From Nocardia mikamii NBRC 108933 (GTDB lineage Bacteria > Actinomycetota > Actinomycetes > Mycobacteriales > Mycobacteriaceae), in NCBI RefSeq assembly GCF_001613505.1, contig NZ_BDCM01000017.1, forward strand, positions 62,001-126,000: DNA of 64,000 nucleotides, written 5' to 3'. The notes below the pieces were generated by a model. The model was not told where the DNA came from and did no database searches. It saw nothing but the letters and a program-made list of their open reading frames with translations. This document shows positions 1 to 7,872 of the stretch, one piece after another (positions within the stretch are counted from its first letter, which is position 1; each line of letters begins with the position of its first letter). The translations under genes and the position numbers were made by a program.

Positions 1-672
1 GCGTACCGCGATCGGCGCGTTGCGCGCGATGCCGTGCGCGATCTCCATTGCCCGCTTGAGCACCACGTCCCCTGGAACGACCTCGTTGACCAGACCGCAC
101 TGCGCCGCTCGGCCCGCATCGATGTGATCGCCGGTCAGCAACAACTGCATGGCAATAGCCCACGGAATCTGTTGAGGCAACCTGATATGCGAGCCGCCAC
201 CAGGCACCAGGCCCCAGCGCACTTCCGGCAGTCCGAATACCGCATGCTCGGCCGCCACCCTGATATCGGTGCCGAGCAGAATCTCCAGCCCACCCGCTAC
301 ACAAAGCCCGTTGACAGCCGCGACAACCGGCGTGAACAGATCCGAGAAGAAGCGCTTGGACGGATCCGGGATCATGATGTCCAGCTCGCCCTTGGTCAGT
401 CGGGGAATCAGTTCGCCGAGGTCACCGCCAGCGCTGAATGCTTTGCCACCGGCGCCTGTCAGCACGATCGCTCGCACGTCCTCGTCGCTGCGCGCCGCCT
501 CGATCGCCTCTGCCAATCGGCGAATCATCCGCACAGTCAAGGCGTTGTGCGCCGACGGACGGTCCAGAGTGATCAGAGCAACCGGGCCGGCGACCGAATA
601 GCCGATATCGCCGTCTGCGACGGCTGCCGGTCCCCCGACCTCGGCGGCCGAGCCGTTTTCGATGGCAGTCAT
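1..672 (-). CDS. Enoyl-CoA hydratase/isomerase (crotonase), C-terminus cut by window edge
   Basis: The minus-strand frame is open from an ATG at 672 to base 1, so about 224 N-terminal residues are visible and the C-terminus is missing. A strong GAGGAGG ribosome-binding site lies 9 nt upstream of the ATG. Crotonase features are clear: the oxyanion-hole segment AFSAGGDL, then GGLEILLGTDIR and FGLPEVRWGLVPGGG. Both glutamates of canonical 2-enoyl-CoA hydratases (in GLE and LPE) are present, so hydration of a 2-enoyl-CoA in beta-oxidation is the likely role. It is transcribed away from the regulator at 819-2693, and a copy of the island-1 operator (726-742) lies 54 bp upstream. The substrate cannot be told. 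Confidence 0.85.
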   Translation of the reverse strand, partial: MTAIENGSAAEVGGPAAVADGDIGYSVAGPVALITLDRPSAHNALTVRMIRRLAEAIEAARSDEDVRAIVLTGAGGKAFSAGGDLGELIPRLTKGELDIMIPDPSKRFFSDLFTPVVAAVNGLCVAGGLEILLGTDIRVAAEHAVFGLPEVRWGLVPGGGSHIRLPQQIPWAIAMQLLLTGDHIDAGRAAQCGLVNEVVPGDVVLKRAMEIAHGIARNAPIAVR

Positions 673-725
673 GGGCCTCACCTCCTCGTTCACAATGAAC
701 GTAAGGGTGGTATGGCCCGCAAAGT

Positions 726-742
726 TGTCGCATCGTGGTACA
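726..742. promoter_or_regulatory. Island-1 operator copy upstream of the crotonase
   Basis: TGTCGCA-TCG-TGGTACA matches the recurring island-1 site TGTCGCA-N3-TGCGACA. The left arm is perfect and the right arm matches at five of seven positions. It lies 54 bp upstream of the crotonase start. The function is inferred from recurrence only. Confidence 0.45.
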
Positions 743-773
743 CATCAGCTGCGCAATGGCAGCTGCGCGCACC

Positions 774-809
774 GACCGGCCCCGACGGCCTCAGCAGCCG
801 GGGCCGGTC
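774..809 (-). terminator. Stem-loop terminator after the AcoR/Fis-type regulator
   Basis: A perfect 11-bp inverted repeat (GACCGGCCCCG at 774-784 and its complement at 799-809) with a 14-nt loop begins 10 bp past the regulator stop codon. There is no clear T-run, as is common for actinobacterial terminators. Confidence 0.6.
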
Positions 810-818
810 GAGGGAAAA

Positions 819-2693
819 TCAGAATGCCATTGTCGACAGGTCGATCCCCAACGCCCGCATCTTGCGATACAGCGTCGAGCGGGCGATTCCGAGGGCGTCA
901 GCGGCCCGATTCTTGTTGCCGCCGGCCTCACGCAGCGCTGCAATGATTGCGGTCGCCTCCACCTGCTCCAACCCGAGCAGCTGGCGACGAGACGCCTTGG
1001 CCACCACATCGACCGGAAGATCGCCCGCGTTGATGTAACCATTTCCGTTGTCGCGCAACACTTCCAGCACCACAGCCTCGAGCGATACGATATTGCCGGG
1101 CCACGGCAGCCGCGATAAGGTCTGTACGGCGTCGGGCATCCAACGGATGGCGCGGGGGGCACGTCCCAGTCGCTCGAAGGAGGCTTTGGTCAATGCATCT
1201 AGTAACGATGGCAGGTCCTCGAGTCGCTCCCGCAGGGCTGGGACAGGTAGCACTGCGGTGAACTCTGCGAGCAGTGGATCAATGCCGGAGACGGCCGAGC
1301 TGTTTGCAGTCGCGAGCACCCGCACCGATACGCCCTGGTGTGCTCGAATGAGGTTTGCCGCGGCGGTGGATGTCGTTGCATCCAGTTCGTCGCAGCGGCG
1401 AATGATCAAAGCGGATGGGGTCGCGCCGCGCAGTCGGTTCTCCAGCTGGCGCAGCCATGCTTGCGTTCCGTTGATCGCTGCATCCGCCGAGTCCAGTACC
1501 GCGACCGGACCGTTGCCGGCGATCGCTTTGGCGACGGCCAGCTTGCCGGTGCCCTTCTCACCCGTGATCAGAACAGGATCGGCTCCAAGCCGACCTGCCT
1601 GTCGGCACAGTTCCCGCCACCGCGGGCCTTTGCCGACGAGGCTCCCTAGGTCCGGACCGCTGTGCACGGTTGACGTGGCTCGCGTCGCCGCTCGCTCGAC
1701 GACCGGCCGGATTTTCAGCAGCGCGCCGACCCGCTCACCTCCGTCGCCGATCTCCCGGCAATCGACCGAAACAACCGTACCGTTGGTTAGTACCAGGCGT
1801 TCAGCCTCTTGACGACGCTCTTGAATCGACCGTGACGCGTGTTCCCATAGCCGTGCCTGATCGACCGATGTGAGCAACCTGGCGGCTGTGGCGTTGGTGA
1901 TGATCGTCTGCTCGTTCAAGACCACCAGTGGGTGCCGGGCGTCCCTGTTTTCGGTTAGGTAGGCGTTCAACAGCGTCCGCTCGCAGCGGGTCGCCGATTC
2001 TTGGAAAGTACGCTGAATGTCACGGACCAGTTCCATTACCCAGGACAGCAAGACCGGGCTGGTGTCCTCGTAGCGGCACGTCAAGTTCAGTGAGCCGACG
2101 ACGCGGTGCGTGACCGGATGCACTACTGGCACCCCCGCGGACGTCACCTCGGCATAGTCTTCGCTGAAGTGTTCCGGTCCGCGAACGAGAGTCGGTCGGC
2201 CACTGAGCAGGCAGATGCCGCTCGAGGTTCCTATGACGGTTTCATCGACGGAGAACGCGGGCGATATGTCGTAACGTCCGAGCCACTGACGCAACTTCTG
2301 GTCACGCACCCACTGGCGTATTACTGTCCCCTCACTATCAGTGAGTGTGAGGCCGCACATGGACTGATCGAGCGCCGCGTCGCGTTGGGCGAGAACCGCA
2401 TCGACGGTGCGCGTCAGCTGCGTATCGAGGTCGATGTCTCCGACACGCACCGGCCTGATGCCGCGGGGTGCAAGACCGTAACGAACCGAGCGCCGCCAGG
2501 ATTCAAGTACTTGCGGGGTGATTCCGGCCGCCTGCATGTCGGCTGTGGCGGCCGTTCCGGTCGACAGAAATGCGTCGCGCACGCGCCTGATCTGCTCGAA
2601 TCTCGCATCTTTTCGCTGGTTGGGGTCCAGCGCTGCCACTGCGCCCGTTCTGAGGCCTGCACGCATAGTGGGAGATGCGGTAGTCACGCACAC
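819..2693 (-). CDS. AcoR/Fis-type GAF-AAA-HTH transcriptional regulator with degenerate AAA domain
   Basis: The protein is 624 aa. The N-terminal half (about 90-330) is GAF-like sensory sequence, followed by an AAA+ region with Walker A GEKGTGK (378-384), a Walker B-like ALIIRRCDELD (about 428-438) and an arginine-finger-like ALRER. A Fis-type HTH closes the protein (NKNRAADALGIARSTLYRK, about 593-611). The order is that of sigma-54 activators such as AcoR, but only about 45 residues separate Walker A from Walker B and no GAFTGA loop is visible. It therefore probably does not contact sigma-54, consistent with actinobacteria generally lacking that factor. Related actinobacterial proteins activate alkane or alcohol catabolic operons. 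The annotated start is GTG; a second GTG at 2687 is better spaced from AAGGAAGG. It is a likely regulator of island 1. Confidence 0.85.
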   Translation of the reverse strand: MCVTTASPTMRAGLRTGAVAALDPNQRKDARFEQIRRVRDAFLSTGTAATADMQAAGITPQVLESWRRSVRYGLAPRGIRPVRVGDIDLDTQLTRTVDAVLAQRDAALDQSMCGLTLTDSEGTVIRQWVRDQKLRQWLGRYDISPAFSVDETVIGTSSGICLLSGRPTLVRGPEHFSEDYAEVTSAGVPVVHPVTHRVVGSLNLTCRYEDTSPVLLSWVMELVRDIQRTFQESATRCERTLLNAYLTENRDARHPLVVLNEQTIITNATAARLLTSVDQARLWEHASRSIQERRQEAERLVLTNGTVVSVDCREIGDGGERVGALLKIRPVVERAATRATSTVHSGPDLGSLVGKGPRWRELCRQAGRLGADPVLITGEKGTGKLAVAKAIAGNGPVAVLDSADAAINGTQAWLRQLENRLRGATPSALIIRRCDELDATTSTAAANLIRAHQGVSVRVLATANSSAVSGIDPLLAEFTAVLPVPALRERLEDLPSLLDALTKASFERLGRAPRAIRWMPDAVQTLSRLPWPGNIVSLEAVVLEVLRDNGNGYINAGDLPVDVVAKASRRQLLGLEQVEATAIIAALREAGGNKNRAADALGIARSTLYRKMRALGIDLSTMAF

Positions 2694-2770
2694 GCCCTTC
2701 CTTTGAGCCCGACACCAGTCGGCAAGCGGTGCGCTCCGTCAGATGGGCACCACTGCCACGCCCCCAAGAG

Positions 2771-2814
2771 TGACCCACTACTGACAATATGTCAAGATTG
2801 TCAGTAGTGGGTCA
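2771..2814. repeat. Perfect 18-bp inverted repeat spanning the TetR stop codon
   Basis: TGACCCACTACTGACAAT (2771-2788) is repeated perfectly inverted at 2797-2814 around an 8-nt loop. The right arm encodes the last residues and stop of the TetR gene. The centre lies about 100 bp upstream of the AcoR-type regulator. It could terminate the TetR transcript or be an operator for the regulator downstream. No T-run follows on the minus strand, so the role is open. Confidence 0.7.
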
Positions 2815-3391
2815 CAGGAAGCGCCAGGAGATTCCTGGTAAGGAGCGCATGGACATCACCTCGGCTCAAGGTTTCGTGGCGAAGCCATTCGTCTGTGGCA
2901 GCGGTGACCAATCCCTGAAAAGATCTGATCAGGGCACGGTTTCGATCCCCACGACTCGCGCCCAGCAGGAAAAGCAACCGCTCCTCCCATGTCCGCATCC
3001 CTGCCTGCAGAACCGCTTCCACCTCGGGATCTCGGCGAGACGAAGTCACTCCGATCATGCTCAGGTAGGTTTCTCGGTTCTGCTCGACCAAGTCCAGCCA
3101 CCGCTCGAACGTGTGCGCCACATTACTGGCGACATCACCTGCCGGTTCCACAACCGCCGGCAGATCGGGCAGGCGAGCGAACCGTCGCACTACCTCCAGG
3201 TAGAGCGCGCGTTTGGTGCCGAAATGGTGGTGCAGATTCGTCCGAGTCGTGCCCGCTGCCGCGGCCAGCTCGGAGGTCGATACTGCCTCATACGCTCGCT
3301 TTGCGAACAGGCGCTGCGCTGCGACGAGGATTTGTTCCCGCCGATCCCCTGAGTCCAGACGGGTGCGCCGCGCCACACCGGAATGTGACAT
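2801..3391 (-). CDS. TetR/AcrR-family transcriptional regulator
   Basis: The protein is 196 aa, typical for the family. The N-terminal HTH (about residues 17-64) reads REQILVAAQRLFAKRAYEAV followed by STSELAAAAGTTRTNLHHHF, the classic TetR DNA-binding pattern. The C-terminal ligand domain is helical and not otherwise recognisable. The gene is divergent from the CoA-ligase operon, and a perfect TGTCGCA-N3-TGCGACA palindrome lies in the shared intergenic region, 40 bp from its start. It could therefore repress both itself and the ligase operon, with an acyl-CoA or pathway intermediate as ligand, by analogy with KstR-like repressors. That role is inference. The AcoR-type gene lies downstream in the same direction. 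Confidence 0.88.
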   Translation of the reverse strand: MSHSGVARRTRLDSGDRREQILVAAQRLFAKRAYEAVSTSELAAAAGTTRTNLHHHFGTKRALYLEVVRRFARLPDLPAVVEPAGDVASNVAHTFERWLDLVEQNRETYLSMIGVTSSRRDPEVEAVLQAGMRTWEERLLFLLGASRGDRNRALIRSFQGLVTAATDEWLRHETLSRGDVHALLTRNLLALPVTHY

Positions 3392-3430
3392 ACGAAAACA
3401 CTAACGCGCGAGCGTGGATGTCTCGTCCGC

Positions 3431-3447
3431 TGTCGCACCTTGCGACA
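3431..3447. promoter_or_regulatory. Perfect island-1 operator palindrome between tetR and the ligase operon
   Basis: TGTCGCA (3431-3437), CCT, TGCGACA (3441-3447) is a perfect 7-bp inverted repeat with a 3-nt spacer. It is the best copy of a site that recurs upstream of several island-1 operons. Its position between divergent tetR and ligase starts suits a shared operator. Confidence 0.65.
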
Positions 3448-3544
3448 ACCGGACCATTCGACAAGGACTTACCGTGACGGCTCATACCGACCTCGGCCGA
3501 CCGAGGGAGACGGATTCGCCTGGCGCTGACCGACGGAGGTCACC

Positions 3545-5059
3545 ATGAACGTTTTGACATCATTGCGGCGAGTGGCCGACAACCGTGCCACCGATGTGGC
3601 CCTGAGCCACCTCGGAACACACCTCACCTATCGCGAGCTGTTCGAGCAAGCGGCTCGGTTCGGCGCCTACCTCGAAGCCGCGCAGGTGACTCCCGGTCAG
3701 AGGGTCGGGATATACATGCACAACCAGCAGGAATGGGTCGTAGCTCTTCTAGGAATTTGGCAGATCGGCGCCGTCGCCGTCCCGTTCAACTATCTGTTCC
3801 ATCCAGCAGCTCTGCGCCACGCTGCCGAAGACTCCCAAGCGACGTGGATCGTGACGCCGGAGGCCGAAGTCCCCAAGCTGAGGGACGCGTTGACCGGCTT
3901 GCCCGTCAATGAACACATCATCTCGGTCGGTGCTGCGGATGACGCCGCCGTGTCTTTCGAAACAGTTCTTGCGACCGCTCCCGCCACGGCGATCGTGCCG
4001 CGGATGGATGACGACGACGCATTGCTGATGTACACCAGCGGCTCCACCGGCAAGCCGAAAGGGGTGCGCCAAACCCATCGCAACACAGCGGCTGTATGCG
4101 AGGCCATCATCGATATATGGTCGCTCACCGCGGACGACCATGCTCTCGTGTGCACGCCGCTGTTCCACGTAGGCGGGCTGCAGTTGATCACCCTGCCCGT
4201 CCTGATGGCCGGCGGAGAAGTCACACTTCGGCGGTGGCAGGTCCAGGATTGGCTCGCGGACGCCGTCGAGTTTCGGCCCACCGTCGCCGCCCTCGTTCCG
4301 GCCATGATGTTCGACATCATCAACTTCCTCGGCGACGACCGCGTATCCCTCGACTCCATCCGAGTGTGCGCGATCGGCGGTTCGGCGCTACCGCAGACAA
4401 AGCTGAAAGCGCTCACCGAAGCGACCGGGATTGTCGCGGTGAACATCTACGGGCAGACCGAACAGAGTGGCCTGTCGATCACCGAGCCGTTGGACGCGCC
4501 CAGGCGCGAAGGATCACTGGGAAAACCCCTCGATCAAATCGTGCAGGTCCGAATCGTCCCCGAAGGCGGAATGCGCGACGCGGGACCGGGCGAAGTGGGC
4601 GAGCTCTGGGTCCGAGGCGACGCCGTCACTCCTGGGTACTGGCAACTGCCCGAGACCAATGCCACCAAGATCACCCCGGACGGCTGGTTCCGCACCAGCG
4701 ATCTGGTACGGGCGGATTCGGACGGCTATCTGTATTTCGTCGATCGCTCGGACGACATGATCATCAGCGGGGGCGAAAACGTCTACCCGCAGATGGTCGA
4801 GACGCATTTGGCAGCCTGCCCGCTCATCCGCGAGGTCGCAGTGATCGGCACCGCCCATGAACGCTTCGGCCAGCAAGTCACCGCGATCGTGGTACCGCAC
4901 AATTCGCTTGTGACGGCGGCCAAGATCGCCGCTTTCTGCGAAGAAGACCCGAATCTGCGAGGACTACAACGGCCGCGCCGAATCGAGATCGTCGATTCCA
5001 TTCCGCGCACCGCGACAAACAAGATCGACAGGCCGGCACTCAGGAAGGTCTTCCGCTGA
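3545..5059 (+). CDS. Acyl-CoA ligase (class I adenylate-forming, FadD-like)
   Basis: The protein is 504 aa and activates a carboxylate to its CoA thioester through an acyl-adenylate. The P-loop signature YTSGSTGKPKG is at about 163-173. A5-like YGQTEQSG is near 303, and TSDL and GGENVYP motifs follow. The C-terminal TATNKIDR carries the expected catalytic lysine. The ATG has a GGAGG site 6 nt upstream. It is the first gene of a rightward run and overlaps the Nudix gene by one base (TGATG), implying translational coupling. The substrate is unknown; neighbouring alcohol dehydrogenase, SDR and MaoC genes suggest an alicyclic or branched acid from the same pathway. Confidence 0.88.
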   Translation: MNVLTSLRRVADNRATDVALSHLGTHLTYRELFEQAARFGAYLEAAQVTPGQRVGIYMHNQQEWVVALLGIWQIGAVAVPFNYLFHPAALRHAAEDSQATWIVTPEAEVPKLRDALTGLPVNEHIISVGAADDAAVSFETVLATAPATAIVPRMDDDDALLMYTSGSTGKPKGVRQTHRNTAAVCEAIIDIWSLTADDHALVCTPLFHVGGLQLITLPVLMAGGEVTLRRWQVQDWLADAVEFRPTVAALVPAMMFDIINFLGDDRVSLDSIRVCAIGGSALPQTKLKALTEATGIVAVNIYGQTEQSGLSITEPLDAPRREGSLGKPLDQIVQVRIVPEGGMRDAGPGEVGELWVRGDAVTPGYWQLPETNATKITPDGWFRTSDLVRADSDGYLYFVDRSDDMIISGGENVYPQMVETHLAACPLIREVAVIGTAHERFGQQVTAIVVPHNSLVTAAKIAAFCEEDPNLRGLQRPRRIEIVDSIPRTATNKIDRPALRKVFR

Positions 5060-5487
5060 TGCCCAACATCGTTGCGGCAGTACTGGTCAGCGGTAACCGG
5101 CTCGGATTGCTCAAGCGCAGCCGCCGGGTCGAAGGTGATCCTGATCGTTGGCATTGTGTCACCGGATATCTTCCCTCCGGTTCCGACCCTCTGGCACATG
5201 CACATATCGAAATTAACGAAGAAACCGGCCTCGCACCCGTTGATCTCTCCCTCGTACGTCGGGGCAAAAGGCTCGAATTACGCGACCTCCGCGACAACGC
5301 GTGGCACGTATTCCCATTCCTCTTCGACACCCCACGCAGCGATCTGATCTTGAATTGGGAACACGACGAATACCGCTGGGTGCGGCCAGCCGAGATGAAT
5401 GGCTTGACGACGGTGCCCTGGCTACGCGACGTGCTTCATGCCGTCGGTCGCCCAGATCTGCACGAAGAAGGCGCATACACGGGATGA
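5059..5487 (+). CDS. Nudix hydrolase
   Basis: The protein is 142 aa. A Nudix box is visible at about 36-58: G36, then E51-I-N-E54-E55-T-G-L, keeping the metal-binding core ExxEExG. Two usual positions differ: the first box glutamate is Ser, and the residue before the core is Ile instead of Arg. Nudix enzymes cleave nucleoside diphosphates linked to another group. The gene is coupled on both sides (TGATG with the ligase, ATGA with the alcohol dehydrogenase), so a role tied to the pathway is likely, for example removing an ADP/CoA-linked or nicotinamide-linked by-product. The substrate is not predictable from sequence. Confidence 0.8.
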   Translation: MPNIVAAVLVSGNRLGLLKRSRRVEGDPDRWHCVTGYLPSGSDPLAHAHIEINEETGLAPVDLSLVRRGKRLELRDLRDNAWHVFPFLFDTPRSDLILNWEHDEYRWVRPAEMNGLTTVPWLRDVLHAVGRPDLHEEGAYTG

Positions 5488-6539
5488 AGGCCCTTCAATA
5501 TCGTCGTTTCGGCGACGGCCCCGAGGTCGTAGACGTCGCAGTTCCCGCCGTAGGCCCGGGACAGCTACTACTGCGCGTCATTGCGGCTGGTTGCTGCCAT
5601 TCCGACCTGCACATCATGGCCGCGCCTGAGCACGAGTACCGATACGGTTCACTGCCGCTGACCCTCGGCCACGAGGCCGCAGGGGTCATCGCCGCATTGG
5701 GCGAAGGCGTGAGCGGGTTCTCCGTCGGTGATGCGGTAGTGGTTTATGGCCCCTGGGGCTGCGGCGTATGCCGAAACTGCCTGCAGGGCAAGGAAAATTA
5801 CTGCACTCATCCCGACGGGATCCGGCCACCGGGTATCGTCGTCGCCGGCGCCATGGCCGAGTATCTGCTCATCGATCATGAGCGCCACCTCATGCCACTC
5901 GGCGACCTCCATCCGGTCCAGGCCGTCGCTCTCACCGATGCCGGTTTGACCTCCTACCACGCGATCAAACAGTCGATCCCAAAACTCGGAGCCGGTAGCC
6001 ACGCCCTCGTCATCGGCGCAGGCGGCCTGGGCCACGTCGCAATCCAGATCTTGCGGGCAATGAGCCCGACCACTGTGATCGCCGTAGACCTTTCCGACGA
6101 CAAGCTACGTTTCGCCGGCGAGATCGGCGCGCACCATGCGGTGCGCGGTGACGTTCGAGCGGCAACGGCGATCCGGAGTCTGACAAACCGCCTCGGCGTC
6201 GACGCGATTTTCGACTTCGTGGGTTCACAGCAGACCGTTGAGCTCGCGGGCAGCGTCGTAGCAACCGAGGGCGACATCACCATCGTCGGAGTCGGAAAGG
6301 GCAGGCTACTGGTGGGTTACCGGAGCCTCCCCTTCGATGCGTGCGTGCGAGCGACGTTCTGGGGCAGTCGGCCTGACTTGGCGGAGGTCGTGGAGCTGGC
6401 GCGGGCAGGTCACATCCGGATCGAAGTCGAAACCTATTCCCTCAACCAAGCGCCGCTGGCCTATCAGCGCCTCGAGGCAGGAGCCGTACGCGGCCGCGCG
6501 GTGATCGTGCTCGACACCGATTCGGGGAACCGCCCGTAG
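5484..6539 (+). CDS. Zinc-dependent alcohol dehydrogenase (MDR family)
   Basis: The protein is 351 aa, starting at the ATG that overlaps the Nudix stop (ATGA). An upstream extension of the frame is not coding. Catalytic-zinc residues appear in AAGCCHSDLH (Cys near 37) and GHE (63-64). The structural zinc lobe has four cysteines, C93, C96, C99 and C107. A Rossmann GAGGLG motif lies near residue 178, followed by an acidic residue typical of NAD preference. It should oxidise a secondary or cyclic alcohol to the ketone, or a primary alcohol to the aldehyde. The context with SDRs, a luciferase-like monooxygenase and a lactonase-like hydrolase favours a cyclic alcohol. Confidence 0.85.
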   Translation: MKALQYRRFGDGPEVVDVAVPAVGPGQLLLRVIAAGCCHSDLHIMAAPEHEYRYGSLPLTLGHEAAGVIAALGEGVSGFSVGDAVVVYGPWGCGVCRNCLQGKENYCTHPDGIRPPGIVVAGAMAEYLLIDHERHLMPLGDLHPVQAVALTDAGLTSYHAIKQSIPKLGAGSHALVIGAGGLGHVAIQILRAMSPTTVIAVDLSDDKLRFAGEIGAHHAVRGDVRAATAIRSLTNRLGVDAIFDFVGSQQTVELAGSVVATEGDITIVGVGKGRLLVGYRSLPFDACVRATFWGSRPDLAEVVELARAGHIRIEVETYSLNQAPLAYQRLEAGAVRGRAVIVLDTDSGNRP

Positions 6540-6551
6540 CGGAAAGCGACA
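6535..6551. promoter_or_regulatory. Weak island-1 operator copy upstream of SDR at 6632
   Basis: CGTAGCG-GAA-AGCGACA retains the right arm of the island-1 site (six of seven bases) but only four of seven on the left. It lies 81 bp upstream of the next gene. Low confidence on its own. Confidence 0.25.
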
Positions 6552-6631
6552 TTCGTAACTACGGGCCTGCACATAAGTTCCATCACGACGACAAGGTCCG
6601 GCAGGGGGCACGAACCGATACAGGAGCAGAT

Positions 6632-7372
6632 ATGGACTTGGATCTCAGCGGCAAAACTGCACTTATCACCGGCGGCGGATCCGGTATCGGCGCCGCATGT
6701 GCGCGCGAGTTGGCGGCGCTCGGAGCTGCCGTCGCGGTAGCCGACATCTCGACGCAAGCCGCCGAGACAGTCGCCGCCGAGCTTCCTGTCGGGCTGCCCG
6801 TCACAGCCGATGTGACCGATGCTGAGCAGGCCCTCGCGATGGTGGCCACGGTCGTGCAGCAGCGCGGCACCATCGACATTGCGGTCAACTGCGCCGGCGT
6901 GGGCATGCCGATGAAAGCATCGACAGGTGAGACCGACCTCGCGGAATGGCGGCGGGTGTTGTCGATCAATCTGGAGGGGACGTTCCTCTGCATGCGGGCC
7001 GAAATGCCTGCGATGTCGGCCCCCGGAGGTTCGATCGTCAACATCGCCTCTGTCATGGGTCTTGTCGCCACACCCGGCGCGAGCCCCTACGTGTCGTCGA
7101 AACACGCGGTTATCGGTCTGACGAAAACGGCCGCGCTTGAGTACGCCACTCACGGCATTCGAGTCAACGCCGTGGCCCCTGGATTCATCGACACCCCGCT
7201 GCTCCGCAAACCCGATGCACGGACCCGGGAGCGATTGGGCGAAATACACCCCCTCGGCCGACTGGGTGCCGCGGCCGAAGTAGCTGCTGTCGCAGCGTTC
7301 CTCGCCTCGCCGGCCGCCTCCTTCGTCACAGGATCCGTCATCCCGGTCGACGGCGGTTATACGGCCAGATAG
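6632..7372 (+). CDS. SDR-family oxidoreductase
   Basis: The protein is 246 aa, a classical short-chain dehydrogenase. It has the glycine-rich TGGGSGIG near residue 14, NCAG for the central strand, the catalytic tetrad residues in NIASV and YVSSK, and a VDGGY C-terminus. An Asp at the end of beta-2 (VADIS) favours NAD(H). It most likely interconverts a hydroxyl and a keto group on a ring or acyl-CoA. AGGAG precedes the ATG by 5 nt. A 92-bp gap from the alcohol dehydrogenase leaves room for its own promoter. Confidence 0.88.
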   Translation: MDLDLSGKTALITGGGSGIGAACARELAALGAAVAVADISTQAAETVAAELPVGLPVTADVTDAEQALAMVATVVQQRGTIDIAVNCAGVGMPMKASTGETDLAEWRRVLSINLEGTFLCMRAEMPAMSAPGGSIVNIASVMGLVATPGASPYVSSKHAVIGLTKTAALEYATHGIRVNAVAPGFIDTPLLRKPDARTRERLGEIHPLGRLGAAAEVAAVAAFLASPAASFVTGSVIPVDGGYTAR

Positions 7373-7399
7373 CTCTGCAAACCACCACTGAGGAGATTC

Positions 7400-7855
7400 A
7401 TGAAGACCACCGTGGACAAACCTGTCGACCTGCTCGCATTGGTGAACAAGCCCCTAGGCACCAGCTCGTGGGTCGTGCTCGATCAGGACGACGTGAACAC
7501 TTTCGGTCAAATCACGCATGACGAGCAGTGGATACATGTCGATGTCGAACGAGCGAAAGCTGGACCCTTCGGCAGCCCCATCGCCCACGGCTACCTCACG
7601 CTGTCGCTCGTGGGACCGCTGTTCGCCTCGCTGCTGAACGTCCGCGAAGCCTCCATGATCGTCAACTACGGATTGGATCGGGTCCGATTCCCGGCGCCTG
7701 TACCGACCGGATCTCGCGTACGCCTGTCTGCGGCCGTCGCAGCGGCGACCGAAGTCGCCGGTGGCGTTCAGCTGGTAGCCGACGCGACCCTCGAAATCGA
7801 GGGCGGAACGAAACCGGGCTGCGTGGCCCGCCCGGTCTACCGCTATTTCACGTAA
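7400..7855 (+). CDS. MaoC-like (R)-specific enoyl-CoA hydratase
   Basis: The protein is 151 aa, a single hotdog domain. The hydratase-2 signature is readable: FGQITHDEQWIHVD with the Asp/His pair, then the GPFGSPIAHGYLTLSL segment. Such enzymes hydrate trans-2-enoyl-CoA to the 3R-hydroxyacyl-CoA. It is followed 17 bp later by an HSD10-like 3-hydroxyacyl-CoA dehydrogenase, so the two probably perform consecutive beta-oxidation steps. AGGAG lies 7 nt before the ATG. Confidence 0.88.
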   Translation: MKTTVDKPVDLLALVNKPLGTSSWVVLDQDDVNTFGQITHDEQWIHVDVERAKAGPFGSPIAHGYLTLSLVGPLFASLLNVREASMIVNYGLDRVRFPAPVPTGSRVRLSAAVAAATEVAGGVQLVADATLEIEGGTKPGCVARPVYRYFT

Positions 7856-7872
7856 CTACGAAAGGGATATCC

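Noticed and set aside
819..2693. A sigma-54-dependent promoter system
   Set aside because: The regulator lacks a GAFTGA loop and I saw no convincing -24/-12 GG-N10-GC promoter nearby; actinobacteria generally lack sigma-54.
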